A stretch of DNA of 64,000 nt, taken from the NCBI RefSeq assembly GCF_001487165.1, contig NZ_LN913006.1, positions 3,214,045 through 3,278,044 of the forward strand. The letters are read 5' to 3'. This stretch comes from Blautia massiliensis (ex Durand et al. 2017) (GTDB taxonomy: Bacteria > Bacillota > Clostridia > Lachnospirales > Lachnospiraceae). Made by a program: the position numbers and the translations under genes. Shown here piece by piece: positions 33,529-42,894 of the stretch (its first letter is position 1; each line of letters begins with the position of its first letter). Below the pieces are notes generated by a model that made no database searches, was not told where the DNA came from, and saw only the letters and a program-made list of their open reading frames with translations.

Positions 33529-35505
33529 ATGAAAAACAGAATATGGAAACAGATGAAGAAAGCCGGAATTGTGACAGTGCTGGCAGGAGCCATGCTGGGG
33601 GGAACAATAGAACCGAAGCTGACTCTGGGAGCAGATTTTTTGCCGGGACAGGCACCGTTTATCGATCAGAGTGTGTTCTGGAAAGACATAGAATCCGGAC
33701 AGGCGGAGCTTGGAATCCGGATTCGCGGCCTGAATGAATGGCTGCCCGGGAGAAGGTTTTCGGAGGATAAGGAGAAAAATGAGAAGTGGGACGATGAATT
33801 TCATAAGATTGAAGATCCATCGGTGGAGCAGGAAGAAGAGATAGAACAGGAGCTGCCAGAGAATGACTTGCAGCAGGAAGAAGAGCAGGAGCTGCCGGAG
33901 GATGATTGGCAGCAGGAAAAGGAGCCAGAGCCGGAGCTGCCGGAGGATGACTTGCAGCAGGAAGAGAAGGCAGAACAGGAATTGCCGGTGGATAAGGTTG
34001 TGGAAGGAATCGGAATAGAAATGGAGGAAGGATATGAGCACGTGGAGCAGCTGGCATCCGGGGAAACAGTACAGCCGGAGGATGAAGAGCAGGAGAAAAC
34101 GGGTCCGCTCACACCGGAAGGAACGTCGACCGGAGGGGAAAATGTAGGGAATGAAGAGGAAGGTGAGTTTGAGGAGACGCAAAAGCTGACGCTGGTCACG
34201 TATATTTCGGAGTATTTTGTTCCGGAAACGGATTCTGTCCCGAAAAATATGGCTGCACAGCAGATTTCTGTAAGGAGCCAGAGCGGTGAAGATACAGAGA
34301 TCACAAAGCTGGAAAGCGTGCTGAACGTGGAGCAGAACGGGCAGGATGAGATCTTTTTCCGTATTCCGCTGATCCTGCGGCAGGAATACCGTTTTCCGGC
34401 AGAGAAAAGCAGTTATCCTGTGACTCAGGAGGAACCGCTTCAGAAGGACTGTACCGGTGCGGGAACCTTTCTCATGACAGAAGAAAACGGGGAAGAGCTG
34501 GTGATCGCAGAGGGAATCTCGCCTATGCTGGACGTGGAGGCTGCTGAGGCTGATATGGAATTGTCGGTAATTGCACAGAATAAAAAAATGAAAGCAGGGC
34601 AGACCATCCGTTATCAGGTAGAGATAGCCAATACCGGAAAGCTGGATCTTGCAGATATCCGTCTGACCAGCAGCCTTTCATGCCCTAAGATCCGGCAGCT
34701 GTGGGAAGATGCAGAAGGCCTTCTAACAGAAGGGGCTGTGGCGGAATTTGCAGAATTAAAAGCCGGAGAGAGCAGGAGCTTTTATGTACAGGCGCCGCTT
34801 CTGGATGAACAGGAAAAAGATCTGGAGCACCAGGTGGAAGCAGAGGCCAGGGTGAAGGACAGAGTGGAGGAGGTGATCCGGAAGAACGCTTCCACTATAA
34901 ATGGTCTGGAGGCACTGAAGGCGGATCTTTCTGTAAAGAAAACTGCAGACAAAGAAACCGCTGCACCGGGTGAGACTGTGACCTATCAGATCTGTATCGT
35001 GAATACCGGTGAAAAAACGCTTCATTCGGTTGTGGGAACGGAGCGCTTTCAGGCAGCAGGGATCCATGCACAGTTTCTGGAGCAGGAAGGTGTAACGCTC
35101 AACAGCAGCCGTACAAAGGCAATGATCCAACAGATCCCGCCGGGAGAGGCAGTTTCTCTTCAGGCTGTGGTGAAGATCCCGGGAAAAACAGCGGATCAGA
35201 AGCTTTTTAACCAGGTGACGGTCACAAGCAAGGAAACCGGAGAGCGATTGATGGAGGCCTCCGCTTCTGTCATGGTAAAAGGAGAGGTGGCTATTACGCC
35301 GGAAGAAGGGCTGCCTTTGCAGGGAGATGACCAGGGTCCGGCTTCCGGTCAGATACAGATGGCAAGAACTGCGTCCACACATCCGAAGACCGGAGATGAT
35401 ACCAGGAGGGATTTGTGGACGCTTCTGGCAGTGACAGCTTTGGTGACTGTGCTGGGCGGCATCTGGCTTCGGAAAAAATATGCGGATATTTATGGAAAAA
35501 GCTGA
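33529..35505 (+). CDS. Sortase-type surface protein with Glu-rich repeats
   Basis: A 658-residue secreted protein. It starts with a signal peptide (hydrophobic VTVLAGAMLGGTI). Residues about 100-150 are an acidic repeat built from units like QELPEDDLQQEE, a likely flexible stalk. Residues about 340-590 contain two domains resembling DUF11/conserved-repeat beta-sandwiches (MKAGQTIRYQVEIANTG and AAPGETVTYQICIVNTG). The C terminus has the wall-sorting pattern HPKTGDD, a membrane helix and KKYADIYGKS, a non-standard LPxTG with His for Leu. It is expected to be attached to the cell wall. Function unknown; adhesin or wall structure are possible. It stands alone in its transcription unit. Confidence 0.85.
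   Translation: MKNRIWKQMKKAGIVTVLAGAMLGGTIEPKLTLGADFLPGQAPFIDQSVFWKDIESGQAELGIRIRGLNEWLPGRRFSEDKEKNEKWDDEFHKIEDPSVEQEEEIEQELPENDLQQEEEQELPEDDWQQEKEPEPELPEDDLQQEEKAEQELPVDKVVEGIGIEMEEGYEHVEQLASGETVQPEDEEQEKTGPLTPEGTSTGGENVGNEEEGEFEETQKLTLVTYISEYFVPETDSVPKNMAAQQISVRSQSGEDTEITKLESVLNVEQNGQDEIFFRIPLILRQEYRFPAEKSSYPVTQEEPLQKDCTGAGTFLMTEENGEELVIAEGISPMLDVEAAEADMELSVIAQNKKMKAGQTIRYQVEIANTGKLDLADIRLTSSLSCPKIRQLWEDAEGLLTEGAVAEFAELKAGESRSFYVQAPLLDEQEKDLEHQVEAEARVKDRVEEVIRKNASTINGLEALKADLSVKKTADKETAAPGETVTYQICIVNTGEKTLHSVVGTERFQAAGIHAQFLEQEGVTLNSSRTKAMIQQIPPGEAVSLQAVVKIPGKTADQKLFNQVTVTSKETGERLMEASASVMVKGEVAITPEEGLPLQGDDQGPASGQIQMARTASTHPKTGDDTRRDLWTLLAVTALVTVLGGIWLRKKYADIYGKS
33832..33992 (+). repeat. 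Degenerate tandem repeats coding the Glu-rich stalk
   Basis: Four units centred on (A/C)AGGAGCTGCC(A/G)GAG-like sequence with GATGACTTGCAGCAGGAAG recur through this part of the surface-protein gene, with spacer lengths varying in multiples of three. Confidence 0.75.
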
Positions 35506-35534
35506 TGTTACTGAGAACGGAGTGAACAGTAACA
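35506..35534 (+). repeat. Short palindrome sharing a 14-mer with the 15913 element
   Basis: TGTTACTG pairs with CAGTAACA across a 13-nt centre, and AGCT flanks both sides. The right arm contains AGTGAACAGTAACA (35521-35534), identical to 16045-16058. It begins one base after the surface-protein stop and may end its transcript. Confidence 0.7.
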
Positions 35535-35692
35535 AGCTGATATTTTACAAGGCGGCCGTACCTCAAAGAAACGTTGAAAACAGGGGGGAGGTGTGCTATT
35601 CTATATGGTATGTACAGAAAATAAGAACAGTATATTTCCCGCCTCCGGTGTGCTGCCCGTCAGACCGGAAAAAGGGAAGATGGAGGAGAAAA

Positions 35693-37159
35693 ATGAATCT
35701 TTTATCCTTATTGGAACATCTTGAATACAAATGCCTTCAGGGAAGTACAGAGCAGGAGGTTTCTTCTGTTGTATATGATTCCCGCAAAGTAGAAGAAGGG
35801 AGCCTTTTTATCTGCATCAGAGGTGCGGTCGTGGATGGACATAAATTTATACCTGATGTTGTGGCAAAGGGTGCGAAGACACTCATCGTGGAAGAAGCGG
35901 TGGAGGCACCGGAGGATGTGACAGTGATCCAGGTAGAGGATACCCGTTACGCCATGGCCTTTATTTCAGCAGCATGGTTCGGACATCCGGCAGAAAAGCT
36001 CAAAACCATCGGTATCACCGGAACCAAAGGAAAAACAACTACAACCTATATGGTGAAATCAATCCTTGAGAATGCCGGATATAAGGTTGGTCTGATCGGA
36101 ACCATCGAGGCTGTTATCGGGGAGAAGCATATCCCGGCAGCCAACACGACACCGGAATCCTATATGGTACAGAAATATTTTCATGATATGGTAGAAGCAG
36201 GCTGCGATGCGGTCGTTATGGAGGTTTCCTCACAGGGACTGATGCTTCACAGAACCCAGGGATTTGTGTTTGATTTTGGAATTTTCACAAATATTGAACC
36301 AGATCATATCGGACCGAATGAGCACAAGGACTTTGATGATTATCTGCACTGCAAATCCATGCTTCTCAGACAGTGTAAGGTTGGTATCGTAAATCGTGAC
36401 GATGAACACTTTGACCGCATTATCGAAGGCCACACCTGTAAACTTGAAACCTATGGATTTTCCGAAAAAGCAGATCTCCGTGCAGAGGGCGCCAGACTCG
36501 TTGGAAGAAAGGGCTATCTGGGAATTTCCTATCATGTTAAGGGACTTATGGATTTTCCTGTGGAGATCGATATTCCAGGTAAGTTCAGCATTTACAATTC
36601 TCTGACTGCCATTGCCATCTGCCGCCATTTTAAGGTATCCGAAGAGAATATCATCAAAGCTCTGAAGGTGGCCAGGGTCAAAGGCCGTATTGAGATGATC
36701 AAGGTATCTGACGAATTCACACTGATGATCGATTACGCACATAATGCCATGGCGCTGGAGAGCCTTCTCGGAACACTGAAGGAATATGATCCGCACAGAC
36801 TGGTATGCCTGTTTGGCTGTGGCGGAAACCGTTCCAAGCTGCGCCGTTATGAAATGGGTGAGGTTTCAGGAAAGATGGCAGATCTGACCATCATTACTTC
36901 AGATAATCCGCGAGATGAGGATCCACAGGCCATCATCGATGATATTAAGATCGGAATGGCAAAAACAGATGGAAAATATGTAGAGATCCCGGATCGTAAA
37001 GAGGCGATCGCCTACGCGATCCATCATGGTGAGCCGGGAGATATCATCGTCCTTGCCGGAAAGGGCCATGAGGATTATCAGGAGATCAAGGGTAAGAAAT
37101 ATCCCATGGATGAGCGTGTACTGATCCGGGAGATCCTGGAAGAAGATCAGAAAGCGTAA
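35693..37159 (+). CDS. murE: UDP-MurNAc-tripeptide synthetase
   Basis: MurE adds the third amino acid to UDP-MurNAc-L-Ala-D-Glu in peptidoglycan synthesis. The 488-residue ligase has the ATP site GITGTKGKTTTT, the carbamylated-Lys and His region, and DNPRDEDP, the motif of enzymes that add meso-diaminopimelate. ATG 35693 has GGAGG 8 bases upstream; the longer in-frame start at 35480 lies inside the preceding surface gene. It heads a long run with priA 4 bp downstream and is not in the dcw cluster at 56 kb, where it is often found. Confidence 0.95.
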   Translation: MNLLSLLEHLEYKCLQGSTEQEVSSVVYDSRKVEEGSLFICIRGAVVDGHKFIPDVVAKGAKTLIVEEAVEAPEDVTVIQVEDTRYAMAFISAAWFGHPAEKLKTIGITGTKGKTTTTYMVKSILENAGYKVGLIGTIEAVIGEKHIPAANTTPESYMVQKYFHDMVEAGCDAVVMEVSSQGLMLHRTQGFVFDFGIFTNIEPDHIGPNEHKDFDDYLHCKSMLLRQCKVGIVNRDDEHFDRIIEGHTCKLETYGFSEKADLRAEGARLVGRKGYLGISYHVKGLMDFPVEIDIPGKFSIYNSLTAIAICRHFKVSEENIIKALKVARVKGRIEMIKVSDEFTLMIDYAHNAMALESLLGTLKEYDPHRLVCLFGCGGNRSKLRRYEMGEVSGKMADLTIITSDNPRDEDPQAIIDDIKIGMAKTDGKYVEIPDRKEAIAYAIHHGEPGDIIVLAGKGHEDYQEIKGKKYPMDERVLIREILEEDQKA

Positions 37160-37163
37160 ATGG

Positions 37164-39383
37164 ATGATCTATGCAGATGTGATCATTGACATTTCTCATG
37201 AAAAGCTGGACCGGGATTTTCAGTATCGTGTACCTGAGGAGCTGGTGCAGGCAATAAAACCCGGAGTTGTGGTCACAGTGCCCTTCGGAAAGGGAAATAC
37301 CCTTCGGAAAGGCTATGTGACCGGGATCTCCGGAACGGCAAAATATGATGCGTCAAAGCTCAAGGAGATCCGGGGAGTGTCCACAGACAGTGAGACAACA
37401 GAATCCCGGCTGATCGCACTTGCGGCCTGGATGAAGGAGACCTATGGCTCCACCATGATCCAGGCACTGAAAACAGTTCTGCCTGTAAAAGACAAGGTCC
37501 GTGCAAAAGAGAAAAGACTGATCCTTTTTACAGGGAAAAAGGAAGAGGGGCAGGCACTTCTTGGCAAGCTGGAAGGCAGCCGCTTTAAAGCACGTGAGCG
37601 GTTCCTTCGGGCAATCCTGGAGGCCGGGAGCCTGGATTATACCTATGCCTCCAAAGAGCTTGGAGCCGGCATTTCCGTTCTTGATTTTTTTGAGAAAAAA
37701 GGTCTGATAACTATTGAAAGTCAGGAAATGTATCGTATTCCCGATGGGTTCGGCCTGGTGAAGGAGAACATGGAGCTGAGTCTGAACCAGGAACAGCTTT
37801 TGGCGGCAGAGCAGATCTTTCGGGAATGGCAGGAGCCGGACCCAAGGCCTGCACTTCTTTTCGGAGTGACCGGAAGCGGAAAGACCCAGGTTTATATGCG
37901 CCTGATCCAGAAGGTACTGGAGGAGGGAAAACAGGCGATCGTGCTGATCCCTGAGATCGCGCTTACTTATCAGACAGTCAGGCGCTTTTATGCCATGTTC
38001 GGAGATAAGGTTTCGGTTCTGAACTCCAGACTTTCCCAGGGAGAACGTTATGATCAGTTCAAAAGAGCAAAACGTGGTGAGATCCAGGTGATGGTAGGAC
38101 CCAGATCCGCACTGTTCACACCGTTTTCAGATCTGGGACTGATCGTTATCGACGAAGAGCATGAACCCACCTACAAAAGTGAGAATACGCCAAGGTACCA
38201 TGCACGTGAGACTGCCATTGAGAGGGCACGAATGGAACATGCCCGTGTGGTCATGGGATCAGCCACTCCGTCATTGGAAGCCTACAGTCATGCCTGTGAC
38301 GGAGAATATCTTCTGGTAAAGTTAAACGCACGTTATGAGGAAAGGCCTCTTCCACAGGTATCAATCGTGGATCTTCGGGAAGAATTAAAGAAAGGAAACC
38401 GCTCGGTACTGAGTCTGGAGCTGAAGAGGGATCTGGAGCAGGTCCTTGAAAGAAGAGAACAGGCCATGCTGTTTCTGAACCGGAGAGGATATGCGGGCTT
38501 TGTTTCCTGCAGAGCCTGCGGTCACGTTATGAAATGTCCCCACTGTGATGTATCTCTAAGTGAACACAATGGCAATCGTCTGATCTGTCATTATTGCGGC
38601 TATGAGACTGTGAAACCGGAAATCTGTCCGTCCTGTGGTTCACCGCACATTGGTGGATTTAAGGCAGGAACCCAGCAGATCGAGAAGGTCATTGAAAAAG
38701 AATTCCCGAAAGCCAGGGTACTTCGAATGGATTTTGATACCACAAGGACCAAGGACAGCTATGAGAAGATCCTGGCTTCTTTTGCAAAGCATGAGGCAGA
38801 TATTCTGGTGGGGACCCAGATGATCGTCAAGGGACATGATTTTCCGAATGTGACTCTGGTAGGAGTGATTGCAGCAGATCTTTCGCTGAATATGGATGAC
38901 TATCACTGCGGGGAGCGTACATTCCAGCTTCTGACTCAGGCAGTTGGACGTTCCGGCAGAGGGAATCGGCCGGGGCAGGCGGTGATCCAGACATATCAGC
39001 CGGAGCATTACAGTATCCAGGCTGCGGCTATTCAGGATTATAAGAAATTTTATAAAGAAGAAATGGGATATCGGATGCTTCTGGACTATCCGCCGGCAGC
39101 CCATATGATGACTGTTTTTGGCGCCTGCCAGGATGAAGAACTTCTGAAAAATGCCATGTATTATATAGAAGTTTTTATCCGCAGGGTAAGTCCGAAGGAA
39201 GAGCTTCACATGATCGGACCTGCAGCTGCATCGGTAGGTAAGGTAAAGGATGTTTATCGTCAGGTGATCCATTTGAAGCACAGGGATATCTGCTTTCTCA
39301 CAGCAGTCAGAGAGAAGCTGGAGAAATATATAGAGATAAATTCCGGATTCCGGAAAATATACATTCAATTTGATATGAATTAA
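37164..39383 (+). CDS. priA: Primosomal protein N' (replication restart helicase)
   Basis: PriA is a DNA helicase that reloads the replisome at stalled forks. The 739-residue protein has the N-terminal DNA-binding part (IIDISHEKLDRDFQYRVP), Walker A FGVTGSGKTQ, DEEH box IVIDEEHEPT and the zinc-binding Cys pairs CRACGH, CPHCD, CHYCG and CPSCG within about 55 residues. It starts 4 bp after murE and is followed by def after 12 bp. Confidence 0.96.
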   Translation: MIYADVIIDISHEKLDRDFQYRVPEELVQAIKPGVVVTVPFGKGNTLRKGYVTGISGTAKYDASKLKEIRGVSTDSETTESRLIALAAWMKETYGSTMIQALKTVLPVKDKVRAKEKRLILFTGKKEEGQALLGKLEGSRFKARERFLRAILEAGSLDYTYASKELGAGISVLDFFEKKGLITIESQEMYRIPDGFGLVKENMELSLNQEQLLAAEQIFREWQEPDPRPALLFGVTGSGKTQVYMRLIQKVLEEGKQAIVLIPEIALTYQTVRRFYAMFGDKVSVLNSRLSQGERYDQFKRAKRGEIQVMVGPRSALFTPFSDLGLIVIDEEHEPTYKSENTPRYHARETAIERARMEHARVVMGSATPSLEAYSHACDGEYLLVKLNARYEERPLPQVSIVDLREELKKGNRSVLSLELKRDLEQVLERREQAMLFLNRRGYAGFVSCRACGHVMKCPHCDVSLSEHNGNRLICHYCGYETVKPEICPSCGSPHIGGFKAGTQQIEKVIEKEFPKARVLRMDFDTTRTKDSYEKILASFAKHEADILVGTQMIVKGHDFPNVTLVGVIAADLSLNMDDYHCGERTFQLLTQAVGRSGRGNRPGQAVIQTYQPEHYSIQAAAIQDYKKFYKEEMGYRMLLDYPPAAHMMTVFGACQDEELLKNAMYYIEVFIRRVSPKEELHMIGPAAASVGKVKDVYRQVIHLKHRDICFLTAVREKLEKYIEINSGFRKIYIQFDMN

Positions 39384-39395
39384 AGGAGAAGAAAA

Positions 39396-39869
39396 ATGGC
39401 ACTTAGAACAATCCGTGTACAGGGGGATTCTGTACTGACAAAAAAATCCCGGACAGTAGACAAAATGACACCGAGGATCGGGGAACTGATCACAGATATG
39501 CTGGATACCATGTATGATGCAATGGGTGTTGGCCTCGCTGCACCACAGGTAGGAATCCTGAAACGTATCGTTGTCATCGATGTAGGTGAGGGCCCGATCG
39601 TGCTGATCAATCCGGAGATCCTTGAGACAAGCGGCGAGCAGACCGGTGACGAGGGATGCCTGAGCGTTCCGGGAATGGCAGGACAGGTAACACGTCCGAA
39701 CTATGTGAAGGTAAAAGCACTTGATGTAAATATGAACGAACAGATCTACGAGGGAGAGGGCCTTCTGGCAAGAGCATTCTGTCATGAGATTGACCATCTG
39801 GATGGAAAAATGTATACAGAACTTGTGGAGGGAGAACTTCACAAGGTAACTTATGATGAAGAAGACTAA
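39396..39869 (+). CDS. def: Peptide deformylase
   Basis: Def removes the formyl group from new polypeptides. The 157-residue enzyme has all three motifs: GVGLAAPQVG, EGCLSVP with metal ligand Cys88, and CHEIDHLDG with His130, Glu131 and His134. Its partner fmt follows 12 bp later. Confidence 0.97.
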   Translation: MALRTIRVQGDSVLTKKSRTVDKMTPRIGELITDMLDTMYDAMGVGLAAPQVGILKRIVVIDVGEGPIVLINPEILETSGEQTGDEGCLSVPGMAGQVTRPNYVKVKALDVNMNEQIYEGEGLLARAFCHEIDHLDGKMYTELVEGELHKVTYDEED

Positions 39870-39881
39870 AGGCGGGATACT

Positions 39882-40826
39882 ATGAAGATTGTTTATATGG
39901 GAACTCCGGACTTTGCGGTGGCGCCTCTTGCAGCACTGGCAGAGAACGGATATGAAGTGGAGGCTGTGATCACACAGCCGGACAAACCGAAGGGCAGAGG
40001 CAAAACTATGATGCCTACTCCTGTAAAAGAAGAAGCACTGAAACACGGGATCCCGGTACTGCAGCCGGTGAAGGTAAGAGATCCTGAATTTGTGGAAGAA
40101 CTGAAAAATCTTGCACCGGACATCATCATTGTTGCGGCATTCGGGCAGATCATTCCAAAGAGCATCCTGGATATGCCGAGATTCGGATGTATCAATATCC
40201 ATGCGTCTCTGCTTCCTAAATATCGTGGAGCTGCACCGATCCAGCAGGCGGTGATCGACGGTGAAAAAGAATCCGGCGTTACCATTATGCAGATGGGAAC
40301 CGGTCTGGATACCGGTGATATGATTTCCAGGATCGTGGTTCCGCTTGCCAAAGATGAGACAGGTGGAAGCTTGTTTGATAAGCTCGCACAGGCAGGTGCA
40401 GAGCTTCTGGTACAGACTTTACCGTCCATTTTTGACGGAACTGCAACCCGCGAGAAACAGCCGGAGGAGAGTCCAACACCATATGCTGCCATGATCTCCA
40501 AAAAAATGGGGCTTCTGGATTTCAGCAAAAATGCGGAAGAACTGGAGCGTCTGGTAAGAGGCCTTGATCCATGGCCAAGCGCTTTTACCTTTATCAATGG
40601 AAAAACATTGAAGGTCTGGAAGAGCTCTGTTCTGGAAAAACAGGCACAGGAAGCACCGGGAACTGTGATAGCCGCTGACAAAGGAGGAATCCAGGTAGCA
40701 TGCGGCCAGAAGGTACTCGTGCTCCATGAAGTGCAGCTGGAAGGCAAAAAACGCATGGAAGCGGATGCGTTCCTTCGGGGATATCAGTTGAAACCAGGAG
40801 ACATGTTCAGAGATTCCAGGGAGTGA
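39882..40826 (+). CDS. fmt: Methionyl-tRNA formyltransferase
   Basis: Fmt formylates initiator Met-tRNA using 10-formyltetrahydrofolate. The 314-residue protein starts MKIVYMGTPDFAVAPLAAL and has the active-site region NIHASLLPKYRGAAPIQ and TGLDTGDM, with the small C-terminal tRNA-binding domain from about 205. It works with def just upstream. Confidence 0.97.
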   Translation: MKIVYMGTPDFAVAPLAALAENGYEVEAVITQPDKPKGRGKTMMPTPVKEEALKHGIPVLQPVKVRDPEFVEELKNLAPDIIIVAAFGQIIPKSILDMPRFGCINIHASLLPKYRGAAPIQQAVIDGEKESGVTIMQMGTGLDTGDMISRIVVPLAKDETGGSLFDKLAQAGAELLVQTLPSIFDGTATREKQPEESPTPYAAMISKKMGLLDFSKNAEELERLVRGLDPWPSAFTFINGKTLKVWKSSVLEKQAQEAPGTVIAADKGGIQVACGQKVLVLHEVQLEGKKRMEADAFLRGYQLKPGDMFRDSRE

Positions 40827-40832
40827 TGAGTT

Positions 40833-41540
40833 ATGTACGGATATGGTTATTACGGATGGGGAATGGACCCCACGATTCTTTTGCTCGTGATCGGAATGCT
40901 TCTTTCTCTTGCGGCATCTGCGAAGCTGCGCAGTACCTTTGCAGTCTATAAAAAGGTCCGGAGTCATTCAGGTATCACCGGTGCGGAAGCTGCACAGAGG
41001 ATCCTGAGAGCGGCTGGGATCACAGACGTACAGGTGGTTCCGATCCGCGGAAGTCTTACGGATCATTATGATCCGAGAACGAAAACGGTTTCCCTTTCAG
41101 AAGATATTTATGGAAGAAATTCTCTGGCGGCTGTGGGGGTGGCAGCACATGAATGTGGCCATGCGATCCAGGATGCGATCAATTATGCACCACTGAATAT
41201 CCGTTCAGCCATTGTACCTGCCGCAAATATTGGTTCCCAGCTTTCATGGCCGCTGTTTATCGCAGGACTGATCTTTTCCATTGATCCGCTGGTAACTCTG
41301 GGAATTGTTTTGTTTTCACTGGCAGTACTGTTTCAGCTGGTGACACTTCCGGTTGAGATCAATGCGTCTTCCAGAGCGCTTAAAATGCTGGAAAGTACAG
41401 GTATCTTAGGTGCAGATGAAAAAAAGGGTGCAAGAAAAGTACTTACAGCGGCAGCGCTTACCTATGTAGCAGCTCTGGCGGCATCTATTCTGCAGCTTCT
41501 GAGACTGATTATCCTTGCAGGAGGTAGAGATCGTGATTAG
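40833..41540 (+). CDS. Membrane zinc metallopeptidase (YugP/COG2738-like)
   Basis: A 235-residue membrane protein of the zinc-dependent peptidase family found between fmt and rsmB in many Clostridia. The metal motif is HECGH at residues 106-110, with membrane helices at about 13-31, 128-150, 150-172 and 205-230. Substrates are unknown. It overlaps rsmB by 8 bp. Confidence 0.88.
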   Translation: MYGYGYYGWGMDPTILLLVIGMLLSLAASAKLRSTFAVYKKVRSHSGITGAEAAQRILRAAGITDVQVVPIRGSLTDHYDPRTKTVSLSEDIYGRNSLAAVGVAAHECGHAIQDAINYAPLNIRSAIVPAANIGSQLSWPLFIAGLIFSIDPLVTLGIVLFSLAVLFQLVTLPVEINASSRALKMLESTGILGADEKKGARKVLTAAALTYVAALAASILQLLRLIILAGGRDRD

Positions 41541-42888
41541 CAGCGGAGTAAATACCAGAGAACTGATCCTTGAGATCCTGTTACAGATTGAGGAGGAGGG
41601 TGAGCACAGCCATATTGCAATCCGGAATGCGCTTTCCAAATATCAGTTTCTTCCGAAACAGGAACGTAGCTTTATTACAAGAGTATGTGAGGGAACCCTG
41701 GAATACAGGATCTATATTGATTATGTCATCGATTCTTTTTCCAAGGTTTCTGTAAACAAGATGAAACCGCAGATCCGTGAGATCCTGAGAAGTGCGGTAT
41801 ATCAGCTGAAATTTATGGACAGTGTTCCGGACAGTGCAGTATGCAATGAAGCGGTAAAGCTGGCACAGCGAAAAGGCTTTTATAATCTAAAGCCCTTTGT
41901 CAACGGGGTGCTCCGTACGATCGCAAGAGAGATCGGTGATCTGGAGCTTCCTTCCAGGGAAGAAAACGAAGTCCGTTATCTTTCTGTGAAATATTCCATG
42001 CCGGAATATCTGGTAGAAAAATGGAAAGCAGCCTACGGAGTGAAGACTACGGAGAAGATCCTGGAGGATTTTCTGACAGAAAGACCGATCACAGTACGGT
42101 GCCGTACTCATAAGGCGTCTCTGAGAGAAATCGTCACCAGTTTGAAGTCTCAGGGAGTGACAGTGGAACAGGCTCCTTATCTTCCCTATGCACTGAAGAT
42201 TTCCGATTACAATCATATTTTGACACTTGAGACCTTCCTTCAGGGAAAGATCCTGGTGCAGGATGTAAGCTCTATGCTTGTAGCGGAAGCTGCAAGTCCG
42301 AAAAAAGGTGACCATATCATCGACATGTGCGCTGCACCAGGTGGAAAAAGCATCCATGCGGCAGACAAAATGGGGGATTACGGAAATGTGGATGCCAGAG
42401 ATGTAAGTCAGTATAAGGCAGATCTTATCAAAGAAAACATCCACAGGACCGGAGTGATCAATGTGGAAGCCAGAGTTCAGGATGCAACGGTATATGATCC
42501 GGATTCCGAACAGGCTGCGGATATTGTGATCGCGGATGTACCGTGCTCCGGTTATGGAGTTATCGGCAAGAAACCGGAAATCAAATACCGGGCAACTCCG
42601 CAGAAACAGGAAGAGATCGTAATGCTCCAGAGAATGATCCTGGATAAGGCTGCAAAGTATGTGAAACCGGATGGAACGCTGATCTTCAGCACATGTACCA
42701 TTGCCCGGGAAGAAAACGAAGAAAATGTATTATGGTTTTTAAAGAATTATCCGTACCGGCTGGAAAGCCTGGATCCGTATATTCCGGAGGAACTGCACTG
42801 TAAATCCACGAAGCTTGGCTATCTGCAGCTTCTGCCGGGAATACATAAGACAGATGGATTCTTTATTGCCAGATTCAGAAGGAAATAA
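41533..42888 (+). CDS. rsmB: 16S rRNA m5C967 methyltransferase
   Basis: RsmB methylates C967 of 16S rRNA. The N-terminal NusB-like RNA-binding domain (about 1-140) is followed by the SAM-dependent domain with DMCAAPGGKSIHAADKM and the two catalytic Cys in DVPCSGYGVIG and FSTCTIAREENEE. I choose GTG 41533 (AGGAGG at 41519, 8 bases upstream), giving 451 residues. Confidence 0.94.
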   Translation: MISSGVNTRELILEILLQIEEEGEHSHIAIRNALSKYQFLPKQERSFITRVCEGTLEYRIYIDYVIDSFSKVSVNKMKPQIREILRSAVYQLKFMDSVPDSAVCNEAVKLAQRKGFYNLKPFVNGVLRTIAREIGDLELPSREENEVRYLSVKYSMPEYLVEKWKAAYGVKTTEKILEDFLTERPITVRCRTHKASLREIVTSLKSQGVTVEQAPYLPYALKISDYNHILTLETFLQGKILVQDVSSMLVAEAASPKKGDHIIDMCAAPGGKSIHAADKMGDYGNVDARDVSQYKADLIKENIHRTGVINVEARVQDATVYDPDSEQAADIVIADVPCSGYGVIGKKPEIKYRATPQKQEEIVMLQRMILDKAAKYVKPDGTLIFSTCTIAREENEENVLWFLKNYPYRLESLDPYIPEELHCKSTKLGYLQLLPGIHKTDGFFIARFRRK

Positions 42889-42894
42889 CAGAAA

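Noticed and set aside
35480-35692. 71-residue N-terminal extension of MurE
   Set aside because: The extension starts inside the surface-protein gene, lacks family similarity, and ATG 35693 has a strong ribosome site.
38640-40202. 520-codon open frame on the minus strand
   Set aside because: Opposite priA, def and fmt, all certain genes; the product has the His/Tyr/Cys-rich look of antisense translation.
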